From assembly GCF_900114155.1 (NCBI RefSeq), contig NZ_FOSC01000007.1:1-64000 (forward strand): a stretch of DNA of 64,000 nucleotides. The letters are read 5' to 3'. Both the position numbers and the translations under genes were made by a program. This document shows positions 57,643 to 64,000 of this stretch, piece by piece (positions within the stretch are counted from its first letter, which is position 1; every line of letters starts with the position of its first letter). The notes below the pieces were generated by a model, which was given only the letters and a program-made list of their open reading frames with translations, did not search any database and had not been told where the DNA came from. The DNA comes from Marinobacter persicus. Lineage in GTDB: Bacteria > Pseudomonadota > Gammaproteobacteria > Pseudomonadales > Oleiphilaceae.

Positions 57643-58368
57643 TCACAGGAACGAGTGGTACAGGGCGTTATTGGCGAAGGCGCGGGTGGCCTCCGGCGAC
57701 GAGGTCTTGCAAGGGTCGGCATCGGTGACGGGGGCCGCCTTGAAGAGCTGGTAACGCACGGGGTGGCTTGGGTATTCCGTGGCCGGGTTCATCGGGTGCG
57801 GGCAGGTATGCAATACCACGATGGTGTCCATCTCGAACCGCAGGTCGACGGTGGCACCGGCGTGGGAATGGTTTTCGGCAAACGCCATGTTGCCCTCGTC
57901 GTCGGTGTGCACCTTACTGAACCAGTTCAGGTTGGCGGTGAGGTCTTTCTTGCCCAGCCCGTACTTGGCCAGTTCGTTGAGAAAGCTGCTGATGCCGTTG
58001 CGGTGGTAGTGATTGTGAGCCTGTTGATAAGTCTTCCGACCCCAACGCTGTTCCACCAGCTCGGCGTTGCAGGTACCGCTGACGGAATCGTGCCAGCCCA
58101 GGTCGTCACGGATGATGGACGCGAATACCCGCCCCATGTCCGACATGAGCACGTGGCCCTTGGTGAGCAGGAAGGTGTGCTGGTTCTTGAGGGTATCCGG
58201 CATGTTGTACCGCTCGAGGAGATTCTCGAGGTTGTACATCAACATACCAACGTTGGCGCCACCGGTTTCGTCAATCAGGCGCAGCACGTGGCCGCGGCGC
58301 ATGATGAAGGACCAGTGGGATCCGCCGGGAATCAGATCGTCGTAGAGGGGAGCTGCCGTTTCGAGCAT
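57643..58368 (-). CDS. DUF1989 protein, carboxyguanidine deiminase subunit (urea-amidolyase-associated 1)
   Basis: 241 aa from the ATG at 58368, which has AGGAGGA seven bases upstream. The open frame extends to 58473, but that part lies inside the riboswitch and is not coding. It has the DUF1989 pattern PGGSHWSFIMRRGHVLRLIDETGGANVGMLMYN, DSVSGTCNAELVEQRWG and NLNWFSKV. It is the first gene of the operon with its partner, then guanidine carboxylase, then the ABC transporter, so guanidine can be imported, carboxylated and deiminated. Confidence 0.88.
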   Translation of the reverse strand: MLETAAPLYDDLIPGGSHWSFIMRRGHVLRLIDETGGANVGMLMYNLENLLERYNMPDTLKNQHTFLLTKGHVLMSDMGRVFASIIRDDLGWHDSVSGTCNAELVEQRWGRKTYQQAHNHYHRNGISSFLNELAKYGLGKKDLTANLNWFSKVHTDDEGNMAFAENHSHAGATVDLRFEMDTIVVLHTCPHPMNPATEYPSHPVRYQLFKAAPVTDADPCKTSSPEATRAFANNALYHSFL

Positions 58369-58423
58369 GGCCTTTTCCTCCTGGCTGGGCGTTTCAAAAA
58401 AACGAGAGGCGTCAGTAACTGAA

Positions 58424-58522
58424 CGATCCTCCCGGGCTTTTGTCCCGCCGTGTAGCCTTGGAAAGGCCGTCAACTCTCGGACCAGTCGTCTGCGGTAGTG
58501 GGCAGACCGGAACCCTAGTTGA
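58424..58522 (-). ncRNA. Guanidine-I (ykkC) riboswitch
   Basis: On the minus strand the sequence shows the guanidine-I aptamer landmarks in order: CTAGGGTTCCGG (58518-58507), ACTGGTCCGAGAG (58488-58476) and ACACGGCGGGAC (58453-58442), then AAAAGCCCGGGAGG (58441-58428). The aptamer lies about 55 nt upstream of the first coding start. Guanidine-I riboswitches turn on guanidine export or degradation genes when they bind guanidinium. No intrinsic terminator hairpin is evident after the aptamer, so control may be at translation or by a weaker structure. Confidence 0.93.
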
Positions 58523-58590
58523 CCATTTGTCAGATTGTTGCGCTTTGATGGTGGTTTCAGAAACCAACGTCTCGCTGCGTGGTTCTAACC

Positions 58591-58722
58591 AATCAAGGTT
58601 TGTGCCATTTTAATTCAAGTAACTGATATTTATTGAAAATATGGCCTTTCAGGTGGGAATAAAGGAGAAATGCACGGCGAGTAATATGCCCGCCGTTGGT
58701 GCAGTCGAACCGCGATGGTGCA
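58591..58722 (-). promoter_or_regulatory. Sigma-54-like promoter with upstream NtrC-like half-sites
   Basis: On the minus strand TGGCACAAACCTTGAT (58606-58591) resembles the sigma-54 consensus TGGCACNNNNNTTGCA, differing in the -12 GC (GA here). It is 69 bp upstream of the riboswitch. About 90-115 bp further upstream are two TGGTGCA half-sites (58697-58703 and 58716-58722) and a TGCAC at 58671-58675 that recall NtrC enhancers. Nitrogen-limited activation together with guanidine sensing would be sensible for this operon. Prediction by eye only. Confidence 0.4.
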
Positions 58723-58825
58723 GGTTCAGGATCACTTGCCGATGCAGAATATTTATTATCTTTTAAAAACAATAACTTATAAAGTTATCGGAGCACCCTT
58801 GGAGTACGGGAATTTGCGAAAAAAA

Positions 58826-58901
58826 GTGTAAATATTGGCAAATTTCCTCTGCGTCGGCTCCTGACGACCCATTTTAAACTGGGATAAGTGGGAAACTGGG
58901 A
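58826..58901 (-). repeat. 76-bp direct repeat, copy A
   Basis: This copy aligns without gaps with 63690-63765 over 76 bp (about 46 identities by hand). Both ends are well conserved (23 of the last 26 bases, around AACTGGGATAAGTGGGAA), while the centre has drifted. The conserved end is itself a run of near-repeats AACTGGGA/AAGTGGGA/AACTGGGA. The two copies are in the same orientation and bracket higBA and the 1252-aa gene. A 78-codon open frame over this region is probably not coding. Confidence 0.6.
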
Positions 58902-59024
58902 GCCTTGTATACGCTTTTATCTCTATGAAATCAGTGCCGTGAGATCGCTCTTTCAGCCCCTTCTGCCAAACAAAATTATAGTAACATCGTTTTCTAAACG
59001 GATCCGTTCTCATTTTGAACGGAC

Positions 59025-59053
59025 TTGACGCACAACGTTGTTGTGCATAAAAT
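59025..59053 (+). promoter_or_regulatory. higBA promoter with operator palindrome in the spacer
   Basis: TTGACG (59025-59030) and TAAAAT (59048-59053) are exactly 17 bp apart, a good sigma-70 promoter 24 bp upstream of higB. A 17-bp palindrome GCACAAC-GTT-GTTGTGC (59030-59046) fills the spacer, so a repressor bound there would block RNA polymerase. Antitoxin autoregulation by HigA is the obvious model. Confidence 0.75.
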
Positions 59054-59076
59054 GACTAAAAAGCGATCAGGTAACT

Positions 59077-59370
59077 ATGGCGGTTGAATTCAGGGATATA
59101 TGGCTGGAGGCTTTCTACGACGAAGACCAAAGCCACAAGAAAATACCCAGCACTATTGAAGGCGCTCTGTTCAGAAAGATTCAGATTCTGGATGCCGCGA
59201 CGCAGGAGTCAGACTTGAGGATTCCGCCGGGTAACCGTTTTGAACATTTGCAGGGAAACCTTTCTGGATGGTGTTCCATTCGGGTTAACAAACAGTATCG
59301 CCTGATTTTTCGCTGGGAAGATGGCACCGCCCAAGATACATATCTAGACCCGCATGTTTACAAGGGCTAG
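59077..59370 (+). CDS. higB: HigB-type toxin (RelE superfamily mRNA interferase)
   Basis: 97 aa. The pattern FYDEDQSHKKIPSTIEGALFRKIQILDAATQESDLRIPPGNRFEHLQGNLSGWCSIRVNKQYRLIFRW is characteristic of HigB/RelE-fold ribosome-dependent endonucleases, with the conserved RFE-LxG and QYRLIFxW. The toxin gene comes before the antitoxin, the usual higBA order. Its stop is 14 bp before the preferred higA start. Confidence 0.93.
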   Translation: MAVEFRDIWLEAFYDEDQSHKKIPSTIEGALFRKIQILDAATQESDLRIPPGNRFEHLQGNLSGWCSIRVNKQYRLIFRWEDGTAQDTYLDPHVYKG

Positions 59371-59384
59371 AGGAGGTTATGGTA

Positions 59385-59708
59385 ATGAGGAATACAAAAC
59401 GTCGTCCAGTGACAGTTGGCGAAATGCTGGTCAGCGAGTTTCTGGAGCCGATGAAAATAGAAATCAGTGAACTGGCCGAAGCAATGGGTGTGCACAGAAA
59501 TACACTCAGCCGGATTGCACATGACAAAGGCACGCTGACAGCACCCATGGCCATCAAACTCGCAGCGGCTTTGGGGAATACGCCGGAGTTCTGGCTGAAT
59601 ATTCAGCACGCGGTTGAGTTATGGGATGTTCGTCATCGTGCCTATGAGCACGAAGCTAAGAACGTAAAACCTGTAAAGCCCCACGTTCTACCGATGAAGC
59701 AGGCCTGA
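59385..59708 (+). CDS. higA: HigA-type antitoxin (XRE-family HTH)
   Basis: About 107 aa from the ATG at 59385, eight bases after AGGAGG; an earlier ATG at 59379 is too close to the ribosome site. A helix-turn-helix (MKIEISELAEAMGVHRNTLSRIAHDKGTLTAPMAIKLAAALGNTPEFWLNIQ) is the typical HigA/VapI DNA-binding domain. It neutralises HigB and should repress the operon via the palindrome at 59030-59046. A 207-bp gap without a recognised gene separates it from the convergent 1252-aa gene. Confidence 0.93.
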   Translation: MRNTKRRPVTVGEMLVSEFLEPMKIEISELAEAMGVHRNTLSRIAHDKGTLTAPMAIKLAAALGNTPEFWLNIQHAVELWDVRHRAYEHEAKNVKPVKPHVLPMKQA

Positions 59709-59915
59709 AGAATATTTCGGTTCCGCCGTGCTTCCCGTTCTTTTGAAAATCTACAACTAACCGCCATAAACGATGTTACCGATACCAGGTCTTTTTGCAC
59801 CTAGGTAAAACAGCAATCGGTATGCGCATTATACAACTATGATCTACGGCACAAAAATCGCCCAAACCGTTCCATGCCTATCCAAATGTGATTGAGTCGT
59901 TAATCATAGTTTTCT

Positions 59916-62900
59916 CTACCATTCTTGAGCCCATAATCCGTCTTCATCGTGACGCCGGGCCTCTTGCTCGTATGATTCGGCAAGGCCTTCGATCATCGAA
60001 GCGACGTTGGGTTTTGAGTCTTTCCAATGAATGGAGAAACGCCTGAATTCCTCCGCAACCTTCCGCTCCTGCAGCCCGCCGTCGTATGGCATGCGAGAAG
60101 TAACGCCTCGGGAATTGTATACTCCTGTACAAAAACCTTGCCTGATATCTTCGCAGTCGTCCATATCCAACAATTCAGCTATGACTGGATCTGGCCAGCA
60201 ATCGAAATCTTGATTTATAGGCCAGTTAGATAGCCAAGTACCAATCTTCAAATCAGTGATGACTTCTCGATCTTTCTCCTTTGCCAATACCCGAACTCTA
60301 TTGATCCATGAGAAAAAACTCTCCCTCACAATCTCCCCATTGGACTCTAGCCCAGGAACACCACGCCCACTATGGAGCAAGGAACCTGCTGTTTCTGCAG
60401 ACGCACGTATGTTTCCGGGGGCAGGTTCAAGCTTGGCATTACTCGGCTTGTACACCAAGCATATAAGCTCCATGAACGATTCAGGGTTGCTCAATATCTC
60501 CGCCATCAAATGGGGCATACCATACTTATCATGTTTAAGAGCTGGATAGTAAGCAAATTCCAGACCCACCATCTCAGGCTGGCTGCAGTCCTTTTTGGAA
60601 AGCACCTCAAATACACGAGCGATATGCCATGGCTGTGGAAGGGCCGCATTTTTTTCCTGACCGCTAGCAATTCCTTTGAGTATACGAATCAGCAGTTCGC
60701 AGGGTAGTTCGGATGCGCGACCTCCCACGGCTTCCATTGCGGTATTAGGCCTACCTGCAGTCAAAAGCTTTTCTATACAGAAAGATAAATGACTACTACT
60801 AGACCGAATAGAGGAAGGCCTGACAACAAACCAGAAGTGATCGTGAAGTGTTGGTGGTTGTGTTTCGATAACTTGCCATAGAGCCATCGACTGCGGCGCA
60901 TTGGATATAAAATCAGCAACCTGCTCTGGGGATCGCGCTTGTTTCTCAAGCGAGCCCAAACAGGTTTGTAGGAAATCAATAAATTCTTCTTGAGGTACTG
61001 CATGCAGCACCCCTGAGGTCAACGAGTCAAATATAAAATCATTTTGCAAGGTGACATACCATTGACATAACCACCGCACCAACTCATCACGTTCAAACGG
61101 TTCCTTAACCAACTCCCAGCCTACAAGCCCTGGCACCTCACATTGCTTGGCTAGTTCATTAATGCCTTGCCAACCCCGAGCTGCGAATATCTCTCGAATG
61201 GCCATAGTGCGCAATGCTGCCCTCACCTTTTCTGCCTCTTCAAAGTCATTTTCCCGTCCATCTGGAAGCGCGACCAAACCATTGGCGAAAATCCAAGCAT
61301 GTCTCTTAACCAAATCATCGGCTGCCAATTCATCGAATAAGGGCCTCAGTGCATCCGCTGAATATCGATCGTGACTACCTCCGTCTTGATTAAAAGAATT
61401 CTCCCAATTCAGCAGCTTCCTAGTTGCACTGCGAACAATTTCCCTATCTTCATCGGGGAAGCTTTTTGCGCTGACAACCAATGCTATGACCTCGTCACGG
61501 AAATTCGTATCCAACTCATCAATCTTGGGTATCAAATCGGCAATGCGCTTGGCATTTCCCTGAGCTTGTTCGAGCAACAAACTTGCAACTGGAAGTACGA
61601 GCTGCCTAATTTCTCCATAGGTAACAACTTCACCTGCGCCAGCGTCATCGTCGCGCCACTGGGGCTTTGCATTAGGTGAAGCCATATCGTGTCGCCCTGG
61701 CAGTAATGCCAGCAAAAGTTTCCAAGCTGTTTCAGGATGTCGCTCGATTATGTTTCTGACTGTACGGAGGCGAAGTTCGACCGACGCTGCCGTCTGCGGG
61801 TACCACGGTCGGAAAAGAGAAACCAATGAATTGAACGGTGTGTTGCCCCAATTACCCTTTACTTCCACATCAGACAGTTCAGCCAGGATCTTCGCCACCC
61901 GGCCGAGCCGGACGGGGTACCACGCCAACAACTCCAGTGCCCAAAGCAGGGTGGCATGCCAGCAGCGGCCAGATACCCCCGATGATTGTGTTTCCGTAAT
62001 TAACCGAGCAACCGGTTTGTCAGGCTTACGCAAACTTTTTTCGATCGCGCGCAGGAACTCATCGGGAGCGGCCTCGGCGAATGACTTTAGAAAGGATGAA
62101 ATTGAAAGCCAGCGTTCTCCACTAGCTTCCTCAAGAAGCTGACCAACGAAGCACCTCACATGGTCATTGATAACAGTTGAGCCCGCGTTATCAGAAAAGT
62201 AACCCAATTTCGCAATTGACTCCGCCATGGCTTCCATCACAACACCGGAGTGCTCACGAACCTTGCCATAGATAGAAGCCATCCAACGCTTATCTTCCTC
62301 GAGATCCAAGGCCGGGTCAGGCTCTTCGAACACAGCCCTGGCGACCTCGAAGAATCTCATCAATATATCGCTCGTTATCCGAGGGGCTATGAGATGCAAC
62401 AACTCTAGCGGTGCCTTGGCTTTCCATAGGGAGCCGATTTTTATCACGGGCGCATCATCGAGGGCGACTAGTCGCAGTAGTTCGTTTTCGATGTCCTCAT
62501 AAGCGCGGTTGGCAATCTTTGAGATACAAGCCTTGTCACCATCTGAGGCGCTATTCCAGGCACCTACGAGAGTCAGAATAAGCAGGCTTGTGGAATCGGC
62601 AGCCTCGATCCATTCCGGCTTCTTGATGGCGGGATTTAGCGCATGCCAACGGCGAAAAACGGTCCACGATCTTCCCATTGTACGAGCATATCGGGCAGCA
62701 TCAGATGCTGCTATACCCAGTTCAATCAGGGATCTCTCGAATTCATCAGGCTTTGGACGTCGGAGCTCTATAGTTTTCTGCTCTATCGCTCTTCCACCAA
62801 TGCCCATGAGATTGAAAGCCTGATCTCCAAAAGCCATAGGGACTATTAGGCTAATTCCATTACGCGGGGAACGATGGTAGCTCAGTCGGTTATCGGTGAT

Positions 62901-63674
62901 GACTACCACTTCAATGCCAGGGTTAGCATCGACAAATTGCCAGCCTTCTTCTGAGGTTACGCAGGCGGCGCGTGTGGAATATCCGTCTTCAATCAATAGC
63001 GCGCATACAAAGGCAACAGCTTCGGACTGACTGTCAGCCATAACAGAAATCAACGGTTCATGCTGCTGGATGCTGTTCTTTAATGCAGTCCTGGATTCCT
63101 CCCGACCGACAAACAAATTAGAGGCTGTTACAACCGGTTTGGATTGGTTGCCCCAGTGAGCCCAGTGGTTCTCTACAGCCTCTATGCCGTGACCGGCGAT
63201 ATCCAACTGAATACCCAACCACAACGCGGTGGCCGGAGAGGTTTCCAGCCAGGCTTCGAGATCGTCTCCATCCCACACCCAAACATCAGCCCAAGCATTC
63301 AGGCTTCTCACGCTTTCCCGCCATGCGTCTTTTCCAGGCCAACGACGAGAAGTCACAAAAACGAAAATGGCCCGAGCAGCATCCGCTTTGGAAATCTGTT
63401 CCAGACGTTTTTTGAAATCACTTCTCGCTTTTAAAGCCGGATCTTTTGAAGTGCCCAGTTCCCAATAACTGACTCCACTTGGAACCCAAGGGTTTCCCTC
63501 TGCCGTTTCTATAACACCGTCCCAGCCAGGTATATTGACTGAGTCGCCGCCCGGCATGACAAGTGCCGTGGTACGAGCTGTTGCCGAAATCAATCTTCTC
63601 ACCAATACGGGAAGCATCCCCTGGGCTTCACGCCTGTCTGACCACTGTGTGAGATGGGTTGCTGTTATACGCAT
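59916..63674 (-). CDS. Large uncharacterised protein, putative defence protein (nuclease-like N-terminus, degenerate STAND-like region)
   Basis: 1252 aa, soluble, no signal peptide or membrane segment. I do not recognise a named family. Residues about 20-165 look like a restriction-endonuclease-like domain: GWDG (D52), WELGTSKD (E72, K77), KARSDFKKR (82-90), then FVFVTSRRWPGKDAW and VWVWDGDDLEAWLE. About 186-262 recalls a STAND NTPase entry (NLFVGREESRTALKNSI, then VVVITDN), but the place where Walker A should be reads SVMADSQSEAVAF, with no GxxxxGK[ST]. The remaining 900 residues are helical, Leu- and Trp-rich and repeat-like. Size, architecture and the neighbouring higBA suggest an anti-phage or related conflict role; this is inference. 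It is convergent with higBA. Confidence 0.55.
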   Translation of the reverse strand: MRITATHLTQWSDRREAQGMLPVLVRRLISATARTTALVMPGGDSVNIPGWDGVIETAEGNPWVPSGVSYWELGTSKDPALKARSDFKKRLEQISKADAARAIFVFVTSRRWPGKDAWRESVRSLNAWADVWVWDGDDLEAWLETSPATALWLGIQLDIAGHGIEAVENHWAHWGNQSKPVVTASNLFVGREESRTALKNSIQQHEPLISVMADSQSEAVAFVCALLIEDGYSTRAACVTSEEGWQFVDANPGIEVVVITDNRLSYHRSPRNGISLIVPMAFGDQAFNLMGIGGRAIEQKTIELRRPKPDEFERSLIELGIAASDAARYARTMGRSWTVFRRWHALNPAIKKPEWIEAADSTSLLILTLVGAWNSASDGDKACISKIANRAYEDIENELLRLVALDDAPVIKIGSLWKAKAPLELLHLIAPRITSDILMRFFEVARAVFEEPDPALDLEEDKRWMASIYGKVREHSGVVMEAMAESIAKLGYFSDNAGSTVINDHVRCFVGQLLEEASGERWLSISSFLKSFAEAAPDEFLRAIEKSLRKPDKPVARLITETQSSGVSGRCWHATLLWALELLAWYPVRLGRVAKILAELSDVEVKGNWGNTPFNSLVSLFRPWYPQTAASVELRLRTVRNIIERHPETAWKLLLALLPGRHDMASPNAKPQWRDDDAGAGEVVTYGEIRQLVLPVASLLLEQAQGNAKRIADLIPKIDELDTNFRDEVIALVVSAKSFPDEDREIVRSATRKLLNWENSFNQDGGSHDRYSADALRPLFDELAADDLVKRHAWIFANGLVALPDGRENDFEEAEKVRAALRTMAIREIFAARGWQGINELAKQCEVPGLVGWELVKEPFERDELVRWLCQWYVTLQNDFIFDSLTSGVLHAVPQEEFIDFLQTCLGSLEKQARSPEQVADFISNAPQSMALWQVIETQPPTLHDHFWFVVRPSSIRSSSSHLSFCIEKLLTAGRPNTAMEAVGGRASELPCELLIRILKGIASGQEKNAALPQPWHIARVFEVLSKKDCSQPEMVGLEFAYYPALKHDKYGMPHLMAEILSNPESFMELICLVYKPSNAKLEPAPGNIRASAETAGSLLHSGRGVPGLESNGEIVRESFFSWINRVRVLAKEKDREVITDLKIGTWLSNWPINQDFDCWPDPVIAELLDMDDCEDIRQGFCTGVYNSRGVTSRMPYDGGLQERKVAEEFRRFSIHWKDSKPNVASMIEGLAESYEQEARRHDEDGLWAQEW

Positions 63675-63689
63675 GGTGAAAATCCTCCG

Positions 63690-63765
63690 CAGTAATTGTC
63701 GGCAACTTTCTTTAAATCCAGACGCCGGAGTCCATCACCGAACTGGGAAAAGTGGAAAACTGGGA
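63690..63765 (-). repeat. 76-bp direct repeat, copy B (leader of the 1252-aa gene)
   Basis: This sequence lies just upstream of the 1252-aa gene, so it forms its 5' leader or promoter region. It matches copy A (58826-58901) without gaps in the same orientation. Its conserved end contains AACTGGGAAAAGTGGAAAA followed by CTGGGA, three spaced near-repeats. The distance between copies is 4864 bp. Confidence 0.6.
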
Positions 63766-63800
63766 TAACACCACTGTGTTTCAATGAGTTATGTTCTCGT

Positions 63801-64000
63801 TTAATCATTCGGAGGCGCCCAATCGAGGAACTCTTGCTCCTGAAATACTGGATTGCTCCGTAATCCTTCGGCTTCTTTGTTCCAGCCGTATTTCTCGCAT
63901 ATTGTTGATGCTTCTTCGATTTTCTTTTCCGGGACGGTCTTTTGCTGTCCCGAGGCTACTTCCAATGGATTCATCCGCCAAAGCTTAAGACTATGGCCGA
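63801..64000 (-). CDS. Hypothetical protein, C-terminal end (partial)
   Basis: A minus-strand frame is open from the window edge to a TAA at 63803-63801. It gives about 65 residues, including MNPLEVASGQQKTVPEKKI, EKYGWNKEAEGL and FLDWAPPND at the end. The composition is protein-like and charged, but no family is recognisable from this fragment. It is upstream of the 1252-aa gene on the same strand, 126 bp away and with repeat copy B between them, so it could be a partner or an unrelated neighbour. Confidence 0.45.
   Translation of the reverse strand, partial: GHSLKLWRMNPLEVASGQQKTVPEKKIEEASTICEKYGWNKEAEGLRSNPVFQEQEFLDWAPPND

Noticed and set aside
58369..58473. N-terminal extension of the first DUF1989 protein
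   Set aside because: The codons lie within or just after the riboswitch, and the ATG at 58368 has a strong Shine-Dalgarno sequence.
58777..59013. 78-codon minus-strand open frame upstream of higBA
   Set aside because: It covers the 76-bp repeat, has no ribosome site or domain, and the second repeat copy does not preserve the frame.
59820..59850. TGCGCATTATACAAC resembling a XerCD dif site near the large gene
   Set aside because: The left arm is similar, but the right arm is displaced by one base and poorly matched; not convincing as a recombination site.

Overview
The window looks like a gammaproteobacterial chromosome, most likely Marinobacter or a close relative. That rests on the conserved order mnmG-rsmG-parA-parB-atpIBEFHAGDC-glmU-glmS (about 26.7-41.7 kb, minus strand) and on the marine-type accessory genes, including an ectoine hydroxylase. 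It is an inference from gene order and protein character; no database search was possible.

Positions 1-26706 are accessory DNA. A complete Tn7-type transposition operon, tnsA-tnsB-tnsC-tnsD-tnsE (26590-18890, minus strand), sits directly downstream of glmS. Its right end is readable: terminal TGTGGGG at 26706-26700 followed by three TnsB-type sites spaced exactly 20 bp apart. It lies 25 bp beyond the glmS stop codon, the classical attTn7 position. The left end is not visible, so the element probably extends beyond position 1. Next to the tns operon are an AT-rich DUF3800-like gene and a QatABCD anti-phage operon (17375-12451). Further left is a mosaic of metabolic, transport and regulatory genes: a divergent panB paralogue, two LysE-type exporters plus a decayed copy, two MFS transporters, two GNAT acetyltransferases, a Nudix hydrolase, LysR, TetR and AraC regulators, an HPP membrane protein, a PLP aminotransferase, a truncated ABC-F gene and the tail of an IS110-type transposase.

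Positions 26732-41727 are core genome: glmS and glmU (UDP-GlcNAc synthesis), the F1Fo ATP synthase operon with a well-formed promoter and terminator, chromosome partition genes parA/parB, and the tRNA/rRNA modification genes mnmG and rsmG. The 318-bp gap upstream of mnmG has DnaA-box-like sequences, an AT-rich block and a perfect hairpin, and could be or border the replication origin.

Positions 42046-58722 hold an RND efflux pump with its adaptor, a DUF3833 lipoprotein, ectoine hydroxylase, a 763-aa tubulin/FtsZ-like protein, and an operon usually annotated as urea carboxylase plus ABC transporter. A clear guanidine-I (ykkC) riboswitch precedes this operon, so it is better read as guanidine carboxylase, carboxyguanidine deiminase and a guanidine-type importer. 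A sigma-54-like promoter and NtrC-like half-sites lie upstream of the riboswitch. No allophanate hydrolase gene is present in the window.

Positions 58826-64000 are a second accessory patch: a HigBA toxin-antitoxin pair with an operator inside its promoter, and a 1252-aa uncharacterised protein that looks defence-related (a nuclease-like N-terminus and a STAND-like region without a Walker A motif). A pair of co-linear 76-bp direct repeats flanks these genes. This module is the best candidate here for an undescribed system.
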